64,000 nucleotides of DNA from Polyangium mundeleinium (GTDB taxonomy: Bacteria > Myxococcota_A > Polyangia > Polyangiales > Polyangiaceae): contig NZ_JAQNDO010000001.1 in NCBI RefSeq assembly GCF_028369105.1, forward strand, positions 5,548,501 through 5,612,500, given 5' to 3'. Positions 37,843 through 45,859 of the stretch are shown one piece after another. A program made the position numbers and the translations under genes. Each line of letters begins with the position of its first letter. Position 1 is the first letter of the stretch. Below the pieces are notes generated by a model that made no database searches, was not told where the DNA came from, and saw only the letters and a list, made by a program, of their open reading frames with translations.

Positions 37843-37877
37843 GCGGATGAGTATCACCATCCGCTTATATTAGTCAA
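37843..37877 (-). promoter_or_regulatory. arsR: ArsR operon promoter and operator, near-leaderless
   Basis: On the minus strand, TTGACT (37872-37877) and GATACT (37850-37855) are separated by 16 bp, a good sigma-70-type promoter. A perfect inverted repeat GCGGATG/CATCCGC (37843-37849 and 37858-37864) spans the -10 box, so a bound ArsR dimer would block polymerase. The predicted start of transcription is within about 2-3 nt of the GTG codon at 37841, implying a leaderless or nearly leaderless message. The gene symbol marks only the regulator family. Confidence 0.6.
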
Positions 37878-37891
37878 GGCTGATGATCGTG

Positions 37892-38443
37892 TCAGGGGGC
37901 GCAGAGCGCCGTCATCTCGATCCGCTGCCCGCGTGAGAGCCCTTCCGCATCCGCGTACGCCGCGTCGAGCGCCGCGAGTACCGTCGAGAGCGTCGTTTGA
38001 TCGAGCACGCTCGACGGATCCAGCGACGCGAGATCCTGCCCGACGAAGTTCTTCGGGCACGCGTCGACGACCGGGAGCGATCGCCCGGCCTTTCGTTCGG
38101 TAAAACGAATGGGCAAGCCGTGCGTCCGGCAGATCGTGGGGCGCGCCTCGTACACGGCGCAGCGGCCGTCCTCGCCGAGGGCCGGACAATCCGTCCCCTC
38201 GGGCTCGGCCGCCCGTGCCGCCACCCTTTGCCGCTCCTCGGCGGGCAGGCGATCGAGCGCTTCCAGCACCTCCGCCGCCTCGATCGTCGTGACCGAGAAT
38301 CGCCGCCGGCAGCAGTCGTCGCAGCCCGCGTGGCAGGTGAGGGCCTCGCCATGCCGGCTCTGCGCGCGCGCGAAAAACGAGTCGACCTTGAGGAAGAGCT
38401 CGTGCAAGCGCTCGCGAGGAGAGGGCGTTTGGACCTCGGACAT
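37892..38443 (-). CDS. YkgJ-family cysteine cluster protein
   Basis: Protein of 183 residues of the YkgJ (CxxCxxCC) family, thought to chelate zinc or iron. The cluster is CHAGCDDCCRRR near residue 37, with further conserved Cys in TDCPALGEDGRCAVY and RPTICRTHG, and a final DACPKNF. Function beyond metal binding is unknown. It is a single gene on the minus strand upstream of the ArsR operon by distance, but with its own start. Confidence 0.88.
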   Translation of the reverse strand: MSEVQTPSPRERLHELFLKVDSFFARAQSRHGEALTCHAGCDDCCRRRFSVTTIEAAEVLEALDRLPAEERQRVAARAAEPEGTDCPALGEDGRCAVYEARPTICRTHGLPIRFTERKAGRSLPVVDACPKNFVGQDLASLDPSSVLDQTTLSTVLAALDAAYADAEGLSRGQRIEMTALCAP

Positions 38444-38541
38444 CCCGGCTCTCTAGCATCCGCCCGCGCCAAACACGAGCCGAGGCGCGCGTCCAAGCCC
38501 CCCGTTTGCCTCACGCGAGCCGGCTCGGGTAGGCTCGCCCC

Positions 38542-40347
38542 ATGTCCATGACGCCGCCGCCGGGCCCGAACGAGCCGATCGACATCACGGTGATCCTCCA
38601 CGAACGTTCGCGCGCGGAGCTCCTGGACTTCGTAATCGAGGGCTCCGATCCCGCGAGCCCGCGCTTCGGCCATCACCTCTCGCGCGCCGAGCTCGCGGGC
38701 CTCGTCGCGCTCCACGACGTGCAGATCGACGCCGTGCACACGTGGCTCCGGCACGCCGGCCTCGAACCCCTGCCGTCCGGGCCCGTCGGCCGACAGCTCA
38801 TCGTCGTGCGCGCGCCCGAGGAGCCGATCCGCCGCGCCTTCGGCCGCCACCTCGCCGATTGGCTCCGCGAACCGACCGGCCACCGCGCCCCGCGCGTCGA
38901 CACCGCCGTGCCGCGGGATCTCGCCGGCTTCATTCAGGCCGTCCACGGCCTGCGCAACGCCCCCGAGGCCCGCAGCTCCATGGTCTCCCGCGCGCGGCAA
39001 GAAGAAGTTCCGGTCGAGCTCCGCGAGGGATTTCCTTTTTCGGTCCGCAGCGAACCGGGAAAACCCCCGCCGAACCTCGCCGGCGTCACGCCCGCCGACA
39101 TCCGCCGCATTTATTCGTTCCCGGACCACCTCACGGGCGAGGGGGAGACCATTGCGCTGCTCATGCTCGGCGGCTCCATCGACATCGGCGACCTGCACCT
39201 CTTCTGGCGCGCGCACGGCATCACGCCGCCCGCGGTGGAGATGATCGATCTCGGGCCCACGCGCGGTGGCCGGCTCGTGGATCCGCTGCACCGGCTCGAG
39301 GCCACGATGACCGTCGCCTGGGCCGGCGCGATGGCGCCCGGGGCGCGGCTCGTCGTGTATTTCGTCGACCCCGAGGTCATCGCCGATCCCTGGTCCATGT
39401 TCCTGCTCGCCGTCATCGGCGACGAGGCCCGCGACGTCACGGTGGCCTCGACGAGCTGGATCACCCCCGAGCGGAAGTATTATCGCATCTTCGGATCGAG
39501 CGTCGTCACGGGCCTGCTCGATCAAGCCGCGGCGCTCGGGATCACCGTGGTCAGCGCGGCGGGCGATTGGGGCGCGCTCGACGGCATTCCGCGCCGCATG
39601 GTCGACGGCTACGCCGTGAGCGACGCGCCCTGGCCGCACGGCGTGTTTCCCGCGGTCGAGGAGCGCGTGCTCAGCGTCGGCGGGACCATGATCACCTGCC
39701 TCGATCCGCTCACCGAGCTCGCCTGGAGTGGCCCGCCGCCGGTCGCCGTGGCCAAAATGGTACAATTCACGCAGCTCGCATCGAGCGGCGGCTTCAGCCA
39801 GGACGTCCCCACGCCCGCGTGGCAACGCGACAGCTTGCGCAAATGGTATGCGCGCGGCGCGAATTCACCCGCGGTCGTCCCGTATGGCCGCGGGTTTCCC
39901 GACGTTGCCTTGATGGCCTCGGGCCCCTCGGTGCAGCGGGGCGAGGTGCTCTCCGCGCTCGGCTATCAGGCGGTGATCGGCCGCAACTGGATCGATTACG
40001 CGGGCGGCACGAGCATGGCCGCGCCGATATGGGCCGCGATCATCGCGCTCGCCAATGAGGGGCGGCGCCGGGCGGGCAAGGGTCGGGTCGGCTTCGTCAA
40101 CCCGGCCCTCTATTCGCTGCGCAAGGCCGATCCCCCGGCGTTCCGCGACATCACGATCGGACAAACCGACGTCTGCGTGCGCGTCGCGAACAGCGTGGGC
40201 AAGGCCGTCGTCCAGCGCGTCGATGGCTACAGCGCGTGCGCCGACTGGGATCCGGTGACGGGCCTCGGCGTGCCGCACGTGACGAACCTCATCGAGCACC
40301 TCGTCGCGCTCGGCAAGCCCCTCGAAGGGGCAGGGAAGGGCGGCTGA
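38542..40347 (+). CDS. S53 (sedolisin/kumamolisin-like) peptidase, altered triad
   Basis: Sedolisin-family protein of 601 residues. An N-terminal pro-kumamolisin activation domain (about 1-150, FVIEGSDPASPRFGHHLSRAEL) is followed by the subtilisin-like domain. The Ser nucleophile is Ser491 in GGTSMAAP and the oxyanion-hole Asp is Asp342 in GDWG. The catalytic Glu is Glu253 in LEATMTVA, but the paired Asp four residues on is Thr257 here. This may weaken activity or change it. No signal peptide is visible, as is common for the family. A calcium-site Asp is near the C-terminus (CADWDPVTGLG). Confidence 0.88.
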   Translation: MSMTPPPGPNEPIDITVILHERSRAELLDFVIEGSDPASPRFGHHLSRAELAGLVALHDVQIDAVHTWLRHAGLEPLPSGPVGRQLIVVRAPEEPIRRAFGRHLADWLREPTGHRAPRVDTAVPRDLAGFIQAVHGLRNAPEARSSMVSRARQEEVPVELREGFPFSVRSEPGKPPPNLAGVTPADIRRIYSFPDHLTGEGETIALLMLGGSIDIGDLHLFWRAHGITPPAVEMIDLGPTRGGRLVDPLHRLEATMTVAWAGAMAPGARLVVYFVDPEVIADPWSMFLLAVIGDEARDVTVASTSWITPERKYYRIFGSSVVTGLLDQAAALGITVVSAAGDWGALDGIPRRMVDGYAVSDAPWPHGVFPAVEERVLSVGGTMITCLDPLTELAWSGPPPVAVAKMVQFTQLASSGGFSQDVPTPAWQRDSLRKWYARGANSPAVVPYGRGFPDVALMASGPSVQRGEVLSALGYQAVIGRNWIDYAGGTSMAAPIWAAIIALANEGRRRAGKGRVGFVNPALYSLRKADPPAFRDITIGQTDVCVRVANSVGKAVVQRVDGYSACADWDPVTGLGVPHVTNLIEHLVALGKPLEGAGKGG

Positions 40348-40392
40348 ACGCAGGGGCTACCTGTCCTGCCCGGCGCGTGTCATGATCGTGAC

Positions 40393-40584
40393 ATGAGCAA
40401 GTCCCGAAACGAGGTCCTCGAGGAGTCCAAGAAAAACGCGGTCAAGGCGGGCGTCGTGACGGCCGGCACGGTGGCTCTGGCCGTGGCGGGCATGCCCGTC
40501 CTCGCGACCGTCGCCGCGGTCCCGGCGGCCGTGCTCGGCTGGAAGTGGTGGAAGCACCGGGCGGAGAACGGGATCCGCTTCTGA
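40393..40584 (+). CDS. Small membrane protein
   Basis: A 63-residue protein with a basic N-terminus, one long hydrophobic stretch (AGVVTAGTVALAVAGMPVLATVAAVPAAVLGW) and a charged tail KWWKHRAENGIRF. It may cross the membrane once or as a hairpin. No family recognised. It lies 45 bp after the S53 gene and could share its transcript. Confidence 0.65.
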   Translation: MSKSRNEVLEESKKNAVKAGVVTAGTVALAVAGMPVLATVAAVPAAVLGWKWWKHRAENGIRF

Positions 40585-40599
40585 GCCCCGCGGCTCCCC

Positions 40600-42744
40600 T
40601 CAGCGCCCCTTGGGGAGCCGGGCCGTGCTCGTGTCGATGCGCGCCACGTCGTTCGCGCCGCCGGGCGCGTACCGATGTAGCTCGGTGATATAGATCGACG
40701 ACTCCCCGACATGCGCCCACAGCGCAGCGCCGTCGGACACCACCGTGAAACGGGCGCTGCCGCCTGCGAGCTGCCAGGGCGCCCATTCCTCGCCGCGAAG
40801 GGCGAAATTCTCCTGGCCGCGCGCGACGATCGTGCCGTCGGGCGCGCGGAGGACGTCCCACGTATTCTTCGGCAGGCTCGCCGCGATACGCCGGAACGCC
40901 CCCTTTTCGAAGAGGAACACGCCGGCCGTGCTCTTCCAGAGGATCCCGAGCTGCGTGTGCATGAGCTCGTCGGAAGGCTCGGCGGCGATCATCTGTGATT
41001 TGTCCTGGAAGAGGACCTGAATCTTGGGTTTGCCGTCGCACGACGTCCCGATGAAGAAACGCGCATCGTCGAGCCTCGGCCAGCCGTAGAGATCCCGCAT
41101 CGGCGCGAGCTTTGTGGCCGGCGGGGGCGCGGCTTCACACGAAGGCGGCATGTTCGGTCCGGTCGGATCCTCCCATTCGCCGTCGTACCCGGCGAGCTGC
41201 TTCCCCGCGCCAAGGGGCTCGTAATAATGCGCCTCGCCCCGCGCGTCGGGGTTCCGCACCACGAGATAAAGCTTTCCGTTTTTCTCGACCACCCGCTCGG
41301 CGACGAGGTGGCCTTCGATCCAATGCTTCTTGATCGGCTGGAACTTCGTCCCCCGCAATTCGAGGACGTGAATCCAGTACGGGGACGGGGCGTCCTCGTC
41401 GTTGCGCGGCTTCGGGCCGTCATCCCGGAGCAAGACGAACACCTTGCCGGCGGCAAACGAGACCGTCGTCGGCTCCGCGAACTCGCCCGCGAGGACGAAC
41501 GGCCGCTCGGGCGCGGCGAACGTGGGCGCGGGCGGCGCAGGTGGCGGCGTGGGCGCGGCCGTCGGAAGCGCCGTCGTCGCAGCCGGGACGACGGGCGGTT
41601 CGGGATCCTCGTACAGCTTGCGCCGGGCGATACGCGGGGGTTTGGCGTCGAGATCCATCCAGTACACGTACGACCCCGCCACCGCCACCCAGTCCGGCTT
41701 TTCGCGGTCCGTGGCAATTTCGTACGGCGCGCAGGAACCATCTCTGGGGACACGAAGAACAGCGCCGCGGAGGGGAGACGCCCAATACACGAATTGCGCG
41801 TCGGTGACGAGCGGCCCCGCGGGGAGCGTCGCTCCGCTCGGATGCGCGGGGACTGCGGGGCCGAGGAGCTGCGGGTCCTTGCCGTCCTTCGTGAGCCGCG
41901 CGATCTTCATGCCGCCGAGGTTCGGGTGCCCGTGCAAGGCGAAGATGTCGTTTCCGGCGAGCGTGAAGCGGCGCCCGTCGTATCCGCCGAACGCGTCGCC
42001 GATCTTGCCGTCCGACACCGCCTGGGCGTCGCTGCCGCCGTCCACGGGCATGCGGTGGAGCATGTCGTAACCGCCCTGGAAATAAACGAACGCGCCGTCC
42101 GTCGCGACGCCGTGGGATCCGCCGAACGGGCGCAGGAGGGTTTTTCCGGGCCCTCCTTTTCGTGGCGCCGCGTAAAGCCCGCTCGAGATGCCCGACTGCG
42201 TCGGGACCGACTCTTCCCGCGTGAACACGACCCGATTGGGCGTCAGAGCAAACCCCGAAATGCACCCTTCCGGCGTCACCGACGTCATCGGCCCGCCGTT
42301 TTGCCCGACGAACCCGAGGAGCCCCGCGCAGCCCTGATCGTAGCGCTCCTCCGCGCGAAACCAGACCTCTCCCTGGGAAAGCGCGAGCCCCCGGACCACC
42401 GACTGTTTCGTCACATCCGCGACGAGCGTCCTGCGATCGCCCCCGTTCATTGCGGCGCGCACGACGGCGTGCCCGTCGGACCACACGAGATACGCGCCGT
42501 CGGTCGTGAACACCGTGGCGCCCTCGGCCGTCGTGAGCTCCTCGATGGGCGCCGTCGGCCGCGCGCACGGATCCGCGACCGGCTTCGGGGGCTTTGGCGG
42601 CTTCGGCTCCCCGGTCGGCGCTGCCGTGGCTGTCACCACGGTGCTCCGCGCGGGCGGCGCGCTCGTCACGGCCGGCTCGGCGCCTCCGCACGAGACGATC
42701 GACGTGGAGGCGAGGAGGAGAGCCGTGGGCCGCAACGTGCGCAT
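40600..42744 (-). CDS. Large predicted lipoprotein with beta-propeller-like repeats
   Basis: Lipoprotein of 714 residues, lipobox SIVSC. A Pro/Thr-rich linker (about 25-60) leads to repeated beta-type segments of the kind VYWMDLDAK, FVYFQGGYD and VWFRAEE, which resemble the blades of a YncE/PQQ-like propeller (about 65-375). A Pro/Ala-rich linker (about 385-410) separates a second domain (about 410-710), also beta-rich. No enzymatic motif is visible. It could sense or bind a ligand outside the inner membrane. It ends 16 bp before the small membrane protein's stop on the other strand. Confidence 0.75.
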   Translation of the reverse strand: MRTLRPTALLLASTSIVSCGGAEPAVTSAPPARSTVVTATAAPTGEPKPPKPPKPVADPCARPTAPIEELTTAEGATVFTTDGAYLVWSDGHAVVRAAMNGGDRRTLVADVTKQSVVRGLALSQGEVWFRAEERYDQGCAGLLGFVGQNGGPMTSVTPEGCISGFALTPNRVVFTREESVPTQSGISSGLYAAPRKGGPGKTLLRPFGGSHGVATDGAFVYFQGGYDMLHRMPVDGGSDAQAVSDGKIGDAFGGYDGRRFTLAGNDIFALHGHPNLGGMKIARLTKDGKDPQLLGPAVPAHPSGATLPAGPLVTDAQFVYWASPLRGAVLRVPRDGSCAPYEIATDREKPDWVAVAGSYVYWMDLDAKPPRIARRKLYEDPEPPVVPAATTALPTAAPTPPPAPPAPTFAAPERPFVLAGEFAEPTTVSFAAGKVFVLLRDDGPKPRNDEDAPSPYWIHVLELRGTKFQPIKKHWIEGHLVAERVVEKNGKLYLVVRNPDARGEAHYYEPLGAGKQLAGYDGEWEDPTGPNMPPSCEAAPPPATKLAPMRDLYGWPRLDDARFFIGTSCDGKPKIQVLFQDKSQMIAAEPSDELMHTQLGILWKSTAGVFLFEKGAFRRIAASLPKNTWDVLRAPDGTIVARGQENFALRGEEWAPWQLAGGSARFTVVSDGAALWAHVGESSIYITELHRYAPGGANDVARIDTSTARLPKGR

Positions 42745-42775
42745 TGCCTTTCGCTACGTGGGCGGTCGTGCACCG

Positions 42776-43564
42776 TCAAGCCGATTCGGAGAGCAGCCGC
42801 TCGACGAAGGCCTGCACCGCGTCGATCACCGCTTGCGGCTGGTCCTTGTGGGGGGAATGGCGGCACGCGTCGAGCTCGACGAGCGCGACGTCCTTGGCCT
42901 GCGCGGCGATGCGGTGGATCTGATCCATCGTGCCATACTCGTCGTCCACGCCCTGGATCGCGAGGATCGGGCAGCGAATGCGCGGCAGGTATTCCTCGAT
43001 GTTCCAGGCGCGGAAATCCGGGTGCAGCCAGATATCGTTCCAGCCCCAGAACGCGGCGTCCACGTCGCCGTGGTATTTGCCGAGCCGCGCCGGCAGATCG
43101 GTGGTCGTATACGCGCGCTTGGCCTTTTCGATGCTGCGGATCGAGATGTCCTCCACCAGCACGTGCGGCGCCATCACGACGAGGCCGGCGAGCGGCGTCT
43201 CGGTCCCCCCGGCGCAGATCAACGCGATCGAGCCGCCGTCGGAATGGCCCATCAGGATCGGCCGTTCGATTCCGAGCGCTTCGAGCAGCGCCGGGAGCAC
43301 GAGCAGCCCCTCGTCGTGCATGTATGTCGGCCGGCGCGGCAGCCTCGCCGGTTCGGATCCGCCATACCCCGCGCGATCGTACACCACGGCCTCGCAGCCG
43401 GTGGCATCGGCCACCTTTTGCGGGAAATCCCGCCACATCGTGACAGAGCCAATCCCTTCGTGCAGGAATACGAGGGAAGGCGCCCCGGCGCGCGGCATGG
43501 CCGAGGGCAGGCGAACGTATTCGAGGCGGGCGCCGTGGAGGGGTGGGGTTTTTGACGCAGACAT
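42776..43564 (-). CDS. Alpha/beta-hydrolase
   Basis: Cytoplasmic alpha/beta-hydrolase of 262 residues. The oxyanion segment is FLHEGIGSVTMWRDFP, the nucleophile is Ser in GHSDGGS, the acid is Asp in IQGVDDEYGT and the base is His in RHSPHKDQP. This set is typical of proteins close to haloperoxidases and 2-hydroxymuconic-semialdehyde hydrolases. The substrate is unknown. It starts 32 bp upstream of the large lipoprotein gene and shares its strand, so they may be co-transcribed. Confidence 0.9.
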   Translation of the reverse strand: MSASKTPPLHGARLEYVRLPSAMPRAGAPSLVFLHEGIGSVTMWRDFPQKVADATGCEAVVYDRAGYGGSEPARLPRRPTYMHDEGLLVLPALLEALGIERPILMGHSDGGSIALICAGGTETPLAGLVVMAPHVLVEDISIRSIEKAKRAYTTTDLPARLGKYHGDVDAAFWGWNDIWLHPDFRAWNIEEYLPRIRCPILAIQGVDDEYGTMDQIHRIAAQAKDVALVELDACRHSPHKDQPQAVIDAVQAFVERLLSESA

Positions 43565-43713
43565 CCGAGAGCGTGAGGATATCCGAGGTCCCCCGGTTGT
43601 CGAGGTCCGCTCGAAGGCGCCGCGAGGTCGTTGCAGTTCAAATCATGCCCTTGGATCTTTGGGCTTGAGTTTCTGGACGATCCGAGGGACAAGAAATCCT
43701 CCCGCGAGCTTCC

Positions 43714-44241
43714 ATGACGCGCCCCCCGATGGCAAACGACCCGACAGGGCGCCGAGACACGAGGCCACACGAAGGCCGCGCTCTCCCGCTCGGCGTCGTC
43801 GCCGGCCTGCTCGCCCTCGTCTCGCTGGTGTTCAGCTCGATCGGGCTCGCGCAGGTGCGTGGAGGCGGCGCGGGCGCGCTCTCCGCGACGCGGACCGTCG
43901 GCGCGGTCGTCGAGCTCCTGCAGCAGGCCGCGGCCCCCGCTCCCGTGCAGGCGCGGATGCGTCCCGTGCCCGAGGGCCCAGGAGATCAAGCGGATCGCCC
44001 CTCCCGGCAACCCCCACCGCCCTCCTGGGCGCGGCCCCGCGGCCCGATGGATACGCCGCTGGATCCCGGCGCGATCGGCTGGCCCGTCGTGGTGGTCCGC
44101 GCCGCGGCCGCGCGCGGGTTTGCCGGTTCGCCGGTCGAGCGGCGCCGATTCCAGGAGCTCCCCGAACGGGCGCTCCGGTCCTCCGATTACCTCGCCGTCA
44201 ACCCGGCGCGTGGTCCTCCCCAGCCCGAAGGCCGGAGCTAA
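43714..44241 (+). CDS. Hypothetical single-pass membrane protein
   Basis: A 175-residue reading frame with one transmembrane helix (LGVVAGLLALVSLVFSSIGLAQV, about 27-48) and a Pro/Arg-rich C-terminal part without a recognisable domain. Codon use in the first half is clearly coding. The second half is less certain, and the true end may differ. It faces the alpha/beta-hydrolase gene divergently across about 150 bp. Confidence 0.55.
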   Translation: MTRPPMANDPTGRRDTRPHEGRALPLGVVAGLLALVSLVFSSIGLAQVRGGGAGALSATRTVGAVVELLQQAAAPAPVQARMRPVPEGPGDQADRPSRQPPPPSWARPRGPMDTPLDPGAIGWPVVVVRAAAARGFAGSPVERRRFQELPERALRSSDYLAVNPARGPPQPEGRS

Positions 44242-44440
44242 ACGGCGAATTCGCGCGTTTTGCGCCGTCGCCACGCTCCGCCTTCTTCCTTCGTCGCCAC
44301 GAACCAAGGTCATTCGCGCCCTCCCGAACGGGGATCGGGCGCTGTTTTGGCTTTGGTCCTTCGATGACGCACGCCCTCGGGACGCATGGTTCCGGGTGTG
44401 CGCTGGCTCGTATGCCCATGGGCTTGGGTTCGAGGAAAAG

Positions 44441-44599
44441 ATGTCAACGTTGTATGCGGTCGTTTTGCGCTCGGAGCTCCTGCTCCTCCTGCTAGTGTCG
44501 GTCCCCGTGTTTCTTGGCGTGGGGATCCGGCTCGTCGCCGGCAATGTTTGCCGCGCGCTCTTCGAGCATCGTGGGGCCGAGCCCCCGGCGGGGGCTTGA
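44441..44599 (+). CDS. 52-residue membrane peptide upstream of secF
   Basis: A short gene with Shine-Dalgarno GAGGAAAAG about 7 bp before the ATG. The product is 52 residues with one hydrophobic helix (ELLLLLLVSVPVFLGVGIRLVAG) and a short charged tail. Its TGA is 3 bp from the secF start, so the two are co-translated. It occupies the place where secD or yajC is usually found but has no similarity to either. It may be an accessory subunit or a leader. Confidence 0.6.
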   Translation: MSTLYAVVLRSELLLLLLVSVPVFLGVGIRLVAGNVCRALFEHRGAEPPAGA

Positions 44600-44602
44600 T
44601 CC

Positions 44603-45844
44603 ATGGAGTTCATCAAGCCCGGACGTCAGTTCGATTTCATGAGCAAGCGCCTTTACTTCATCGGCGCCAGCGTCCTCTTGCTCCTCCTCTCCATCGTCAC
44701 CTATTTCGTCCCGGGCCTCCGGCTGGGCACGGATTTCCGAGGAGGTACCGAAATCGAGGTCGCGCTCAAGCAGAGCGTCCCCACGACCGAGATCCGGCAC
44801 GCCGTGGAGCGCGCGGGATTCGAGTCCCCGGAGGTGATCGAAGTCACGAGCCCCGGAACGCCGAACCGGGTCATGATTCGTGTCCTCGAGGTCAATACGC
44901 TCACCGAGGATCAAAAGCAGGCCGTGCGGCACCGGCTCTGCCTCGCGGAGGAAGGCGAGGCCACGGCGGATCCGCGTTGCGCGAACGTGCTCGTCCCGAC
45001 GGAGATTCGCTTCAGCCCCGGCGGTGACAAGATCTCGCTCCGGTACGAGAAGGCCCCCGACCTCGCCGCGATCGAAAAGCAGATCGAGGGCATCGAGGGC
45101 ATCACGCTGCAATCACGCGAGCGAGGCGTGGTCCTGGCGAACGAGCGGGATCACAAGGTCGACATCCACCTCCGTTCGAAGGGCGATCTGCTCCTCGACG
45201 GGCTTCGCCACGAGCTCGGCGACGACAAGGTCCCCGAGCAGGCCTTGCGCGTCGAGTGGATCGGCCCGAAGGCGGGCGCGCAGCTCCGGGACGCGGCGAT
45301 CAAGAGCGTCCTCATCGCGCTCATCTTCATCATGGGCTACATCGCCCTCCGCTTCGATCTGCGCTTTGCGCCGGGCGGGATCGTCGCGCTGGTCCACGAC
45401 GTCGGCATCGCGCTCGGCGCCATGGCGGTCACCCAGCGCGAGATCACGATCTCCACGGTCGCCGCGATGCTCACGATCGTCGGCTACTCCATCAACGACA
45501 CGGTCATCGTCTACGACCGCATCCGCGAGAACCTGCCGCGGCATCGCGGGCTCTCGTTCGCGGCGATCATCAACCTCTCCATTTCGGAGATGCTCGGCCG
45601 CACGATCATCACCTCCGGCGTGACGGCCCTCTCGATGTTCGCGTTCCTCTGGTGGGGCACGGGCATGATCAAGGACTTTGCTTTTGCGCTGCTCGTCGGC
45701 ATCGCGGTCGGCACGTATTCGTCCATCTACATCGCCGCTCCGCTCACGGAGTGGATCGACAAGCGGTTCTTCGGCGGAAGCGCGGTCCAGCGTCGGGCGC
45801 CCAAGCGCACGAAGCAGGAGAAGCGCCCGCATGCGGTCGTATGA
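44603..45844 (+). CDS. secF: Protein translocase subunit SecF
   Basis: SecF of 413 residues, longer than the usual 300-330 because the first periplasmic domain is enlarged. The N-terminal segment is FIKPGRQFDFMSKRLYFIGAS, followed by the first transmembrane helix. The conserved LRLGTDFRGGTEIEV follows. The large loop runs to about residue 225. Helices 2-6 come after, with the signature YSINDTVIVYDRIREN. SecF works with SecD to drive protein release across the inner membrane with the proton gradient. No secD is adjacent. A 15-bp gap separates it from the antiporter gene. Confidence 0.95.
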   Translation: MEFIKPGRQFDFMSKRLYFIGASVLLLLLSIVTYFVPGLRLGTDFRGGTEIEVALKQSVPTTEIRHAVERAGFESPEVIEVTSPGTPNRVMIRVLEVNTLTEDQKQAVRHRLCLAEEGEATADPRCANVLVPTEIRFSPGGDKISLRYEKAPDLAAIEKQIEGIEGITLQSRERGVVLANERDHKVDIHLRSKGDLLLDGLRHELGDDKVPEQALRVEWIGPKAGAQLRDAAIKSVLIALIFIMGYIALRFDLRFAPGGIVALVHDVGIALGAMAVTQREITISTVAAMLTIVGYSINDTVIVYDRIRENLPRHRGLSFAAIINLSISEMLGRTIITSGVTALSMFAFLWWGTGMIKDFAFALLVGIAVGTYSSIYIAAPLTEWIDKRFFGGSAVQRRAPKRTKQEKRPHAVV

Positions 45845-45859
45845 AACATAGGCGGTCCC

